Under the pieces are notes generated by a model. That model saw only the letters and a program-made list of their open reading frames with translations, was not told the origin of the DNA and did not search any database. A DNA stretch of 64,000 nt from Anoplolepis gracilipes. Its lineage: Eukaryota > Arthropoda > Insecta > Hymenoptera > Formicidae. Location of the stretch: NCBI RefSeq assembly GCF_047496725.1, contig NC_132981.1, positions 2,066,001 through 2,130,000 on the forward strand, given 5' to 3'. The position numbers and the translations under genes were made by a program. Below are positions 26,791 to 38,965 of this stretch, one piece after another. Positions within the stretch are counted from its first letter, which is position 1, and every line of letters starts with the position of its first letter.

Positions 26791-29103
26791 TATACTACAT
26801 AATAAAATTTTACACGTTAAAATATGTACAATTAAGTAATCTTAAAACTATGTAAAATTTCTTAACTAAAATGATATTGTTATTCGATTTAACGTAATAA
26901 ATTTAAAATACATAAAACGCGATTATACAAAATTTGTAAAATACTTTAACAAAACCAATCTTATGTCTTTTCTGTATAACTATATAACGATTTTTTTATT
27001 ATATTTGTTGAATAGTATATCATTGATTAGTAAAAATAATAGAAATCTATATTATAGATACATGCATATATTTATAGATGTATAATAATTAAATATAAAT
27101 TAATAATGAAAAATGTGTGCAAATTTACTGCCTATGCTTATTATATTTATTAAATATAACTCTATGTTATTATAGAAATTTGTCATATTATATTAAATAA
27201 ATATTCTCTTTTTCGTAACTATTTAATTATTCATATACATTACGTTTTTTTTTTCTATCAGAGAAAGAAAAAGAAAGGGAGAAAAGAACAGATATTACTT
27301 ATTCGCGACAAGATTCCTTTTTACTGTGGATAGGGAATCAGCCCATGGCACAAACCCTCCTCCTTTATCCAGGCTTGAGACTGGCAGTGGTCCTAGATAA
27401 ACTATTTCCACTGGGAGAGTTATGGATACACGCATAAGTATATTTATTAGACATAACTAAATGTAAATAAAAAAATATGTAAAAATTTACTGTGTATGAA
27501 TATATTTATAACTCTATGTTATTTTAGAAATTTGTCATAATATATTAAATAAATACTCTCTCTTTCGTTGTATATACATATAATATTATTGTATATATAT
27601 AATACTATTTAATTAATCCTATATAAAACGTGTGTTTGTTTTTTTCTATCGAAAAAAGAAAAAGAGAGAGAACAAGGGAAAAGATCAGATATTCTGTTAT
27701 TACTTTATTCTATCATTAAAAATTAATTTATTAAATACATTTTATTAATATTTTACAAGATAAAAATTTGCATAAAACAATATGTTCTTCCACTATTAAA
27801 AAATATCTCTCCTTATTAGAAAATGACTGGATGTAACAATTTTAATGTACATATGGTTATATCGAGTATATTTTAGAAACATAAAATATGCGCTTTATTT
27901 GTTGTTTGGTTAAATATGTGAGTACAAATAATTTAAGGGTATCAACCCAGACAGCACATGTCTCTCAAAGATGATTAAAAGACGACTTAAAGACGTCTCA
28001 TTATCTTTTAGATATCTTTAAGATGTCTTTTGGCCTTTCTGTGCTATGGGAAGTGTACTCGAGACGAATCAAATCCGATAACAGTAAGATTTAAAAAATA
28101 AAAAAGTTCAAGTTGAATATTTAGCAACCTCAAATGAAAAATTATCAATTGATTAATTTTTTTGTGACTATTTTTTAATAAATTAATTTGCACATCTTAT
28201 TGATATCAAAGTAGCCATTCAATTTGTTTCGAATTTTTTAACTACTCACATATTTTACATTATATGCGTTATGATATAATATTTTAAGTAGAATTTAAAA
28301 ATAAGTTTTGTCCGATATATATATTATAAAATTTGCGCATGTATTTTATTATTGTATGTCCATAAAAAAACCTTAAAAGGTGAAAAAATACGCCAAAACA
28401 AAAAGATATTGAAATCAATAGTCAACTAATCGCCAAATACTTCAAAGTCTTGAAAAATTTGAAATCACCAGAAATTATATAACTAAAATATTAATCCAAT
28501 ACGTAAAAGAATCTGCATGTGTGAAGCCAAAATATAGGTTGTTTCAATTTTTCGCTCTACGCGAAAAATTTTTGACAGTTATTTTCGTTATTATCGTTTA
28601 CAGCTAGCAAGAAATCACGTAGTGAAAAAAAGCGCCAAACCTATTACCAAAACTAGCATACTAGGACGTATAGTAGCACGCGACACACATAATTTCAAGT
28701 TGCATAACCAGTATAATAGTTAATTAAATGTCTCGTATACAATTTAGTATGAAAAATCGTATCGTGTGCGGCCAGCTTTAGTTAAAGAATAATTAAAGAA
28801 TTAAATTTCTATTTCGTAGGACTGGATCCGTCTTATGTGATATTCCATATTTTAAAAAATATTCTATATTCAATGATTTTTTCATTGTTATGTGTTTCAG
28901 AAGAAATACAGCTAGATAATTATTTTTTCACGAATAAAGTTATTTCATTAATTATTTCATGATCATATATCAAACATCATTTATAGTAGACCTTCTATCA
29001 ACGCGGCAACAACAATGTTATAGATTTGTATCCTTCCTACGTTCTCCGGAGACGCATTATTTTCTCAATGTGTACATACTACTGTAAATCCGCGATATAT
29101 AAC

Positions 29104-29140
<37 letters not shown>

Positions 29141-29842
29141 CAATATACTATTTGTTTCTAATAAACAACTGTCTTTCAATTTTTGGAGTCTCACTGGCGA
29201 AGCATTTTAATTTTGAGTGAATAATTTTTCAAATATGATATATGCGTGCAAATTAACGGCAATTCTTATGTGCCTTGCCACGGATCACATACTCGGCTGA
29301 TCTGGCAATCGAGATACCAGATAATCTAAACCAGAATGGGTTTTGGTACCGTTTAGATTACAGCCCACTTGTTGGTTATCCACCGCCAAATACTACTATA
29401 GCCGCCACCGAGGTCGGTGATGTCGTAAAATTTAAGGTCTTGCCTGGCACGAGATACGAATATTGGTTGTATTACAGCAATAGTACTCTTCATGACTGTC
29501 TGACGTGGACCGCCTCGATTACGACTCGTACGTGGATCGATGTTGTACGATAAAATTATTTTTAATAGCGCATTTTTTTAACAGTACTCCCTTATATAGA
29601 TATGAACAATTTGTTTTCTTCGCTACTTTTCGAATTAAACAGTTTTATCGTCTAAAAGCACAATTTATTTACTTAAATAAACAATTAAAAGACATGCGAT
29701 AGAGATTCTTAAGTGAAAATTTGATTAAAATAGAATTCCATTCTTTCAGCACTCGATCCGCCTAGAAACTTGACGGTATCGGTACGAAATGGAAAAACCG
29801 CGATTATATACTGGTCACCTCCGGCCCAAGGAAATTATTCCA

Positions 29843-30959
29843 ACTTCCGGTTAATAAGAATTTAATGAAGTGTTTTTTCGCTCATGCGCATCGTTTGTCT
29901 CAGAGAGAAGTGCGTAAAAGCGTTTCGTCGCACGGCAAAATGCCACAAAACTGCTTTCATTTATTGAAAGTACGAAATTATTTTCTCGAGAGAATGTTGG
30001 AATCACGTATTACGCGACATGGACATCATAATATTTAAATGTATCTCTTTATACACACATCTACTATATAATATTTAAAAAAATTGCAAACTTTGCAATG
30101 CAAATTGCTATACGTAATTATCGTGATATTCGTTAACGACAGTGCTAAAAAATCTAGATACATTTAATCTGCGCACAAATAGAACGATGGCGCAGATACG
30201 CTATTAATAATGATATTCAGATTGTTCTTATGCTATAAAAACTATAAACATGACGATAATGATTTGGGAAAGTAAGCGCTCTCATAATCATAATAATTCG
30301 GAACAACACTTTTTTCGGACGAATTTCATATTTTAAGAGAGGATGTTTGCGAGAATAAACATGGCAATATTTCAGATTACATTTAGAAGACATTATAATT
30401 TTAAAAATGTTGTATGTATATATTAATAATAATTAAATGTTTATATATAATAATAATTAAATGCCAATAACGTGTATAATTATATTTTATTATTGTAATC
30501 ACTATGTGTATGTAAATATAACATACAAAATATATTAGTGTTTTTTCAAAAAATGCAATAACAAATTTAATATATGGATACCAATTATCCTTGATTATCT
30601 TAGCCTTATTATACATATATAAAAAAGTGCATATATTTTGTTTTAAAGCAAAATTTACATATACATATATATTATTTATAACAAATTTGTAATTTTAAAA
30701 GAAAGAAAAATCACCTTGTGTGTTGACGCCTGCAAGAAATTTTTATCTTACTTTTATTATTCTATTTTGTTCATTGCTATAATCAAAGTTATGAATTTAT
30801 CTTATCACAACTTACAATGATAAATAGAATATTCTGAAAAAATATCTTATATATAAATTCCGATATACATATAACTTATTAATTATCATAATAAAACAAA
30901 AATCGGAAATAATTAAAAAACAATTAACAAAATAAGCGTGCTCATCAGCGAATCAGCTC
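29843..30959. other. palindrome spacer without recognised genes
   Basis: The receptor remnant stops abruptly at about 29842. The following 1.1 kb is AT-rich with a short GC-richer piece (29860-30010). No coding similarity was seen on either strand. Confidence 0.5.
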
Positions 30960-32016
30960 TTAGTGAGAACATCCTTGAACATCTTGGTTCTTTATCTTTT
31001 TGCGAAGAGCGCGTCCCCTAATGTTGAGCATTATTTTCGTCACAAAACACACTACGCTCGTCTCGCACATGAAACGTAACCCATTTATAACTCCGATAAT
31101 TAGAATATGTGGCGGATATCCGGTCTTATGTGATTCAATGCCGAGCGTTTTTAATGTCGCCTCCACGAATTTGTCCGGCGAAGGTGACATCCAAGTTGGT
31201 CTCCTGTGGACAGAAAAAAGACAGGAAAAACACAGATATTGGCTATCGTGAGAGAGCCAAAAATAAAATTCTCTCACAAATCAACCCCGGTCACGCTACA
31301 TTAAGTTGCAATATTTTTGCAAGCACTTCCTCCGAGACACTTGTAAACAGCTCAGGGTGATCGTAGCACGTACCGGCGTTATTAACAAGAACACCCACCT
31401 GGTGAAATATGTTTTATGATTATTCGCATCTTTTTATTATATTATAGAGCAATAATTTTTTTTATAATTTTTTTTAAGAGAACATATTTTTATGTCTTCT
31501 TTCTATTTAAAAAGGGCCAATTTTTTTCTTATCCTTTTTTATTTAACAATATTTCTCTTTTAAACATTCCTCTTAAGATTCGTATAAAATATGTAAAAAA
31601 ATTATATAAGATTCTCTAAGTTTATATAAAATTCTCTTACGTCTAAGTCTTGTGTCGCTTTAGCAATTTTTGCGTAGACCACCTGACCCTTTGTTAAATC
31701 GGCCTCTATTATGTGGGTTTCCACTCGATATTCCTGCTCGATCTCAGCGGCTACATCGTTGAGCCTCGACATAGATCGCGAGATCAGAACGATATCCAAA
31801 TCCTTTTTAGCGGACGCCTTTAGCAAACGCTTTTCCAAGTCCATCTGTTGCACCAGTGACCACTGCCCATCTTCCTTGCGTTCGTACGTCGATTCCAAGT
31901 CCGAGATTCGGAGCGATTAACTTTTTCCATGCCAAAATCCCGAGCCTTACAAAGATCCTCAGACTGACGATTACTATTATCACCAGAAATAACTTCTGCC
32001 ACCAGATTAACGTCAT
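30960..32016 (-). pseudogene. very-long-chain 3-oxoacyl-CoA reductase / 17-beta-HSD12-like SDR, broken
   Basis: Exon 1 (32016-31641) encodes an N-terminal membrane anchor (MTLIWWQKLFLVIIVIVSL) and the NAD(P)-binding start GRWAVVTGATDGLGKAFAK. One extra base near 31815-31818 shifts the frame to a stop; the other frame continues SAKKDLDIVLISRS...EADLT. Exon 2 (31398 to about 31294) gives VGVLVNNAGTCYDHPE...LQLNV, then a TGA. The last exon (31202-30960) gives PTWMSPSPDKFV...GYPPHILI and a basic tail. The middle of the enzyme, which in this family holds the catalytic Ser and Tyr-x3-Lys, is missing. The family acts at the ER in fatty-acid elongation or steroid reduction. Frameshift plus loss of the catalytic part means a pseudogene. 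Confidence 0.85.
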
Positions 32017-32260
32017 TCTATAATAAAATAACAAGTGAAAATGTTAATAGAATTAATTTAATTAATTTTATTTATTTAATTTAATTTATCGAGTAATATA
32101 ATTAGCCAAGTATAATAAAAAAATATAATATACGTATATAATCTCTAACAATTAATTTTTTTTATACGCAACAGCTCGATCAAATTGAAATTTTCAATTT
32201 TAAAGACGATCAGATCGTGAATTCAAATAGACTACTGCCACGATTGCTATTTATCGACTA

Positions 32261-32381
32261 ACTCTGCGTTCGAATTTCACTGCCAGTAACTGCCAGTACT
32301 AAAAAATTTGTAGTGTATGTAACGTAAACTATAGATTTTTAGTACTGGCAGTTTACTGGCAGTGAAATTTGAACGCAGAGT
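32261..32381. repeat. 121-bp palindromic MITE-like hairpin
   Basis: The ends are reverse complements for at least 28 bases (ACTCTGCGTTCGAATTTCAC on the left, with an inner CTGCCAGTA motif), separated by about 60 AT-rich bases. No coding capacity. Confidence 0.75.
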
Positions 32382-35169
32382 AACAGGTTGCCAATCATTA
32401 TCAGTTCGGTTTCTGAATATCATAACCCTAGGTTATATTATTAGCCGACACAGTCGTTATCTTATTGGCGTATTTGTTTCATCTTCTCATTTCTTTTAAA
32501 TTTTAAATATATACTGTATACTGGTTTTGTTGCTTTTAACTTTGACACATACTAATATAATTTTCAATATAAATTTTTACAAATCATTTTTTTATAAATA
32601 TATTTTTTACGCACTTATGTATATTTATCTATGCGCATGTAAATGTTACGCTTATGAAAGAAGAATTAATTTTAATTTGATGAAAATTTAACAGAGCTGT
32701 AGTGCTGAGTAATGATACCTTTAAGTATAAAAATCTTTAAAAAAACAATTATAGCTATTTCCAGAATTATTTTATCGATTAATTATTTTTAAAATATTTT
32801 TAATAGTTTAAACAATTAGTTACGAGTTACTATTTTAGGTTTCTTTTTATATATAGCTATTTCTGTATCTTAAATTATACATTCTTAGAATAATTATGAG
32901 AAAAATAAGTACGATTATATATACAGTATTTCGTAATTTATAAAAAATATTATTATATGTTCCATTAAATACACTTATTAACTTTAACATAAAATACTTT
33001 CGCCAGATCTGTTTGTCTATTATTTTAATTTTAATTCTTTTAGTATCGAGTTTTTCTGATAATAAAAATTAAATACGTTTTAATTTTATAAGGAGGATAC
33101 TTACAATATTTCTAAAATTGCAAATTTAATTTTATGATAAGTACTATTTCAACAAATCCTCACAAACTTTTAAGCTGGCCGCACACGGTACGATTTTTCA
33201 TACTAAATCGTATACGAGACATTTAATTAACGATCATACTGGTTATGCAACTTGAAATTAAGTGTGTTGCGTGCTACTATATGTCCTAGTATGCTAGTTT
33301 TGATAATAGGTTTGGCGTTTTTTTTTACTACGTGATTTCTTGCTAGCTGTAAACGATAATAACTTTCAAAAACGCGAAAAAATAAAATAACCTATATTTT
33401 GGCTTCAAACATGCAGATTTTTTTACGTATTGGATTAATATTTTAGTTATATAATTTCTGGTGATTTCAAATTTTTCAAGACTTTGAAGTATTTGGCGAT
33501 TAGTTGACTATTGATTTCAATATCTTTTTGTTTTGGCGTATTTTTTTACCTTTTAAGGTTTTTTTTATGGAGATACATACAATAATAAAATACATGCGCA
33601 AATTTTATGATATATATATATATATTTAACAAAACTTATTTTTAAATTCTATTTATAATATTATATCATAACGCAAGAATGTAATGTAAAATATGTGAGT
33701 AGTTAAAATATTCGAAACAAATTGAATGGCTATTTTGATATCAATAAGATGTGCAAATTAATTTATTAAAAAATAGTTACAAAAAAATTAATCAATTGAT
33801 AATTTTTCATTTGAGGTTGCTAAATATTCAACTTAAATTTTTTTTATTTTTTAAATTTTACTGTTATCGGATTTGATTCGTCTCGAGTACACTTCCCATA
33901 CAGCACACAAAGGCCAAAAGACATCTTAAAGATATCTAAAAGATAATGAGACGTCTTTAAGTCGTCTTTTAATCATCTTTGAGGGACATGTGCTGTCTGG
34001 GTTGGTACCCTTAAATTATTTGTACTCACATATTTAACCAAACAACAAATAAAGCGCATATTTTATGTTTCTTAATCTTATACTCGATTATAACCATATA
34101 TACATTAAAATTTTTACATCCAGTCATTTTTCAATAAGGAGAGATATTTTTTAATAGTGGAAAAACATATTGTTTTATGCAAATTTTTATCTTGTAAAAT
34201 ATTAATAAATTGTATTTAATAAATTAATTTTTAATAATAGAATAAAGTAATAACAAAATATCTGATCTTTTCCCTTGTTCTCTCTCTTTTTCTTTCTTCG
34301 ATAGAAAAAAACAAACACACATAATATATAGAAATAATTAAATAGTATTATATATATACAATAATATTATATATATACAACGAGAGAGAGAGTATTTATT
34401 TAATATATTATGACAAATTTCTATAATAACATAGAGTTATAAATATTCAGTAAATATATTCATACACAGTAAATTTCTACATATTTTTTTATTTCCATTC
34501 AGTTATGTCTAATAAATATACTTATGCGTGTGTCCATAACTCCCCCAGTGGAAATAGTTTATTTAGAACCACTGTCAGTCCCAAGCCTGGATAAAGGAGG
34601 AAAGTTTGTGCCATGGGTTGATTCCCCATCTACAGTAAAAAGGAATCTTGTCGCGAATAAGTAATATCTGTTCTTTTCTCCCTTTCTTTTTCTTTCTCTG
34701 ATAGAAAAAAAACAAACGTAATGTATATGAATAATTAAATAGTTACGAAAAAGAGAATATTTATTTAATATAATATGACAAATTTCTATAATAACAGAGT
34801 TATATTTAGTAAATATAATAAGCATAGGCAGTAAATTTGCACACATTTTTCATTATTAATTTATATTTAATTATTATACATCTATAAATATATGCATGTA
34901 TCTATAATATAGATTTCTATTATTTTTACTAATCAATGATATAATATTCAACAAATATAATAAAAAAATCTTTATACAGTTATACAGAAAAGACATAAGA
35001 TTGGTTTTGTTAAAGTATTTTACAAATTTCGTATAATCACGTTTTATGTATTTTAAATTTATTACGTTAAATCGAACAACAATATCATTTTAGTTAAGAA
35101 ATTTTACATAGATTTTAGAATTACTTAATTGTACATATTTTAACGTGTAAAATTTTATTATGTAGTATA

Positions 35170-35640
35170 GTGCGTATTTGTCATTGTCTGGCGCGAGGAG
35201 ATAGAGAGAGAAAGAGCATACTCGACCTTCACCTTGACGTCACGCATTCCGTAGTAAGAGAGGGGAGACGGTGGCGTACGGCCCACGTAACTCGTGACAG
35301 CCGTGAATCATTCATTCTTACTCCGGCGGGCGTAGTAGTACGCACGCGCTTTTACTCCGACGCCAGCGCCGGCATGTGCGTCTCGCGTTCGGTCACCTTG
35401 AGGTCGAGCGCGCCATAGACTAGCATGTTTCTCGCAACGATAATACATAATAATAATACGAATAATATGTAATAATATTACGACAAATCTTAACGTGTTA
35501 AAATACGTCTAAAATGATTCCGATATAAAATAATAACATTCGACCTTGGTGACATATAGCGCGCTATTGGTTTTGATATTCATCTCGGCTCTCGATTTCG
35601 TCGCGATCGCGGTCGAGCGAACCCTATTTGCGATCGATTC
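35170..35640 (+). promoter_or_regulatory. CpG-rich promoter-like block in element copy 2
   Basis: Counterpart of 26330-26790, with a CRE palindrome TGACGTCA at 35235-35242. On the plus strand it lies about 640 bases upstream of the exon-like segment at 36278, as a promoter and first-intron arrangement would. The function is an inference from composition and motif only. Confidence 0.4.
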
Positions 35641-36277
35641 CATCGATCTTTCGTCTTTTTTCGCTTCGGACTTAACTCTTGTTCGGAGTTTGAGCGTGCC
35701 CGACTTGTCGACTCCAAATGTGATTTTCGCGCGTGATGAAATGGGATTTTCAATCGTTCCGAAATTCGGGAGTGCCGTCAAAGTATCGCACGTAAAAAGT
35801 GCGGAAGTGCCATCAAACTATCGCGCGTTTTTACTTTTGTACGGGTTAAAATATTGTGCGATTTTACTTTTGTGCAATTTACACAAATTAATAAAAGTAT
35901 ACCGCGCGTATAAAACAATAGTTTTTGACAATTCTGACATCTGAGAGGAGGAAGAGGCCTAGGAGAGGCATCCTGCACCGGTGGAGCAACCCTAGGATAA
36001 ATATTATTATTTATATATTAATTATTATAAATTATTCACACGAATTAATTTGAGTTATTTATTTAAATGATTTTAACAAGAAAGATTCAAAGACTTTTAT
36101 ATAAATTTTATCAAAATTTTTATTTAAAAAATAGTTTTTTTTAGAATTTATAAAAGTATTTTATATTAATTTGCCTATTTCTACATATTGAATATAAAAT
36201 TGATGAGTACAATAATAATTTCTTGAATATAATTATTTTAAACGTTATAATTTGGATTTTATATTTGTTTGTTACAG

Positions 36278-36325
36278 ACAACATAGCTTCAGTGTTGACA
36301 ACTCCGCTGTTGCCCATCATTGTCG
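36278..36325 (+). other. 48-bp exon-like segment inside element copy 2
   Basis: Preceded by TTTGTTACAG and followed by GTGAGT; the open frame reads NIASVLTTPLLPIIVG. It is conserved with copy 1 apart from two or three substitutions, some of them silent. Confidence 0.35.
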
Positions 36326-38903
36326 GTGAGTGATAAAAAGATTTTATTTTAAAGCGACGGATTTGTGTAAAGACTCGTAGATTTTAGATGTATTATAGAT
36401 GGAGACGTAAATTGTAGATAAATCCGTTACTTTAATTTTCAGACAACAGGATAACCGCGTGCATAACGAACTCTTTTCAATTTTAAATTATAAAAACAAT
36501 TATTTTTGTATCTTTTATCTTATAAAATAGATATATAGATATATAGATAATGTAGACATATTATTTGTATACAAACATTGAAAGAAAAGCAAAATATTTT
36601 AGAAATAAGAATATAGTATTATTCCAATTTTATGCAAGACACATATATATATAAAATTTTTATTTATTTAATTATATATACGTATATTGAGTTTTATAAA
36701 ACAGTTTAAAGGTACAGATGTTTAATACCCTAAGCAGAGTACATTGTAATATATGGAAATAAGTTAGATTTATTGATCTCTCTTATTTTAAGAGGAGACA
36801 GAGGAGGGTTAGGGGGAAAATAGGGAGGAATAGGAAAAATATATAAAATAAGCTAATTTGTTTTATTCTAGTTTGGTTCTATGTATTATAGTCTTTCAAT
36901 ATTTATTATAATGTCATTTTATTATAATGATATCTGTATTATTTTATCTTATTTTCTGAGAGTTCTGAACTTATTCTGTGTTTATTTTTGTTAATCGCAT
37001 AAACCTATAATTAAGCAGATTTTACACTTAAAATACATTTATTTATTTAGAAAAACATTTTGTGTTATACTTATTTAAGACACGCTAATTTAAATGTATA
37101 ATAGCAAACTCAAATGTTCTCCAATATTGTGCAAAAATTTGATATCAAAATATTTCGATAGCAATTAGTTCAAGAAATAATTTAATATACATCAAGTTTA
37201 TATTATTTCATTTCTTTTTCTTGATTGTTTTATTTATATGGTTAAGATATTCATGCCGTTATTTAATGCACCTATAAAAATTTAATATTTTTGAAATCCA
37301 TTTGCAATATCTTTCTATTGTACAATCAATTATAATATATTTGTGTTTTGTCTACTATTTTGTATAAATGTATTTTTAATGTGGAGATGCTTAGCATAAT
37401 GTTAATTTAACACTTCCATTATTAATATATTAATTGGTAGAAGCAAAAAATTCAAAAATTGAGCAATAAGTTAACAAAAAATTAATATTTAAAATTAACA
37501 TTATGTCATACATTTGAATTTGATTTTTTATAATACGGAAATATCAGATTAAAAGAGGTTTAAAATTTAAACACAGTTTTACTTCAACATATTCGATTTC
37601 ATTCCATTTAATGTAGGATTCAAATTATTAATCTGACAAAACAGGATTATAATTATTAAGAATGGTATTATTTTAATTCCATATTAATTGAATTAAGCAC
37701 TCTGAAATGACGAATACTATGTGTTGGACTAAAAAATAAAAATGGAAATGTTACCAGAATACTCGTCTAACAAGCTCAAAGTATCACATACAAAAAGAGT
37801 ATCTTAGGTAAATGTTCTATTTTTAATGACATAAGAGATAACTCAAAGTCACTAAAAAGAAACTCACAAGTCCATATAAATGCAAGGTTTTTTTTATGTT
37901 TTTTGCAATTTTTTGATGTTTTTCTACAATATATAATTACATTAGAAGTACGTTTATTTAAATTTAGCATAGTTTTTATTGCTTTGTTTTTGTTTCTTTT
38001 TTAATTGTGTGTTTAAATTTAGAAATTTAGAGTAGTTTTAATATTTAGGAAAAGAAAACGAGAATTTTTAATACAAATGCATAATTTAATACAACACATG
38101 ATTGAAAATTAAGTTTGAAAACATTAATTTATATGGAAATTGACGGTAAACAATCCACAATTTTTATTTAGTATTTAAGCATGTTTGCTGAAATTGCTTG
38201 TAATTGCTTTCAATGACAGTGAATGACATTATCAAATGTTTCAACAAATTCTGTCATCATATTTTACTTAAAAATTATTATTAGATGAGAGATCTTTGCA
38301 ATGCAGAGAATTTGCAATATAAAGAACAACCAGATATATATCAACTGTATTATTATATTATACCACATTATTGTTTCATGACTTCATTTATTGAAATGTT
38401 AATTCCTCAAAATAAATGACTTTATAATATACGTATTATTTACAAATCAACAAATAAATAGAAACAATTACTGTAGAAAGCAAAGTGTCTTATTTATTAA
38501 GATCTTTCGTTACATTCACACAAATTATTAAATCAGAAATGTATTCTCGTGTTTGAACAAAGTCGATTCAATGACATATAGTACACGCGTGGAAATCGCG
38601 GAATAGTTTTTTATCGTATAAGTGAGTTTTCAATCAATCATTATTTATCAATTAGCACATGAGTAGACAACCAAATAACACAAGAATCTACTCTGCTGCT
38701 GCTGTACGTATACAGGAATGTATCAACGTCGATACCTCTCAATAATCGATACATCTCGGCGACAGTTTTTTAGATAGATGAGGAGGAGAGAAGAAGAGGC
38801 ATTGAATGAGGGAAAGAAAATTTCTGATTATATGATAAAACCACCGATAATCATACGGGACGGAGAGGGGATCGTGAATAATTTGATCTTATATCTTCTC
38901 TAT

Positions 38904-38907
<4 letters not shown>

Positions 38908-38963
<56 letters not shown>
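38908..38963. repeat. (CT)n microsatellite
   Basis: About 28 CT units in element copy 2, opposite the (GA)n tract of copy 1. Confidence 0.95.

Positions 38964-38965
<2 letters not shown>

Larger units (their letters stand above)
21069..28776 (+). repeat. left arm of a 7.7-kb palindrome
   Basis: This arm is the reverse complement of 33174-40905. It contains 1.35 kb of receptor-intron sequence (21069-22417) followed by the complete 6.4-kb element (22418-28776). The match was traced at both ends and at several internal landmarks (microsatellite, CpG-rich block, element termini). Exact identity was not computed. Confidence 0.85.
22418..28776 (+). mobile_element. 6.4-kb long-TIR non-autonomous DNA element, copy 1
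   Basis: Both ends carry inverted repeats of about 320 bases (22418-22735 and about 28455-28776), outermost bases GCTGGCCGCACACGG. The left flank is TTAA (22414-22417), the right flank TTTA (28777-28780). TTAA suggests a piggyBac-type target, although the terminal bases are not the usual CCC; a PIF/Harbinger-like TWA target is the alternative. No transposase frame is present. The interior holds a (GA)n tract (23039-23092), a short spliced-looking segment, a CpG-rich block and two degenerate direct repeats (27100-27310 and 27470-27700). Confidence 0.75.
20513..29842 (+). pseudogene. remnant of a third chimeric receptor unit (5' part only)
   Basis: Three pieces of the unit are recognisable. 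A diverged signal exon (20513-20683; VICVLLEVLMLVRVVIL then ECSICPN) has extra G residues at its donor, which shift the splice site by two bases. A Ptp10D-like first module (29284-29527, ITYSADLAIEIPD...) has the acceptor AG changed to GG. The next module (29750 to about 29842, LDPPRNLTVSV) breaks off in mid-exon after QGNYSN. A 6.4-kb element is inserted in the intron. The first module is oddly closer to the fly Ptp10D sequence than the copy in gene 2 (for example FKVLPGTRYEYWLYYSN), so it was under constraint until recently. Confidence 0.75.

Noticed and set aside
31000..31360. Plus-strand open frames at 31000-31251 and 31109-31360
   Set aside because: They are antisense to the clearly recognisable reductase exons.
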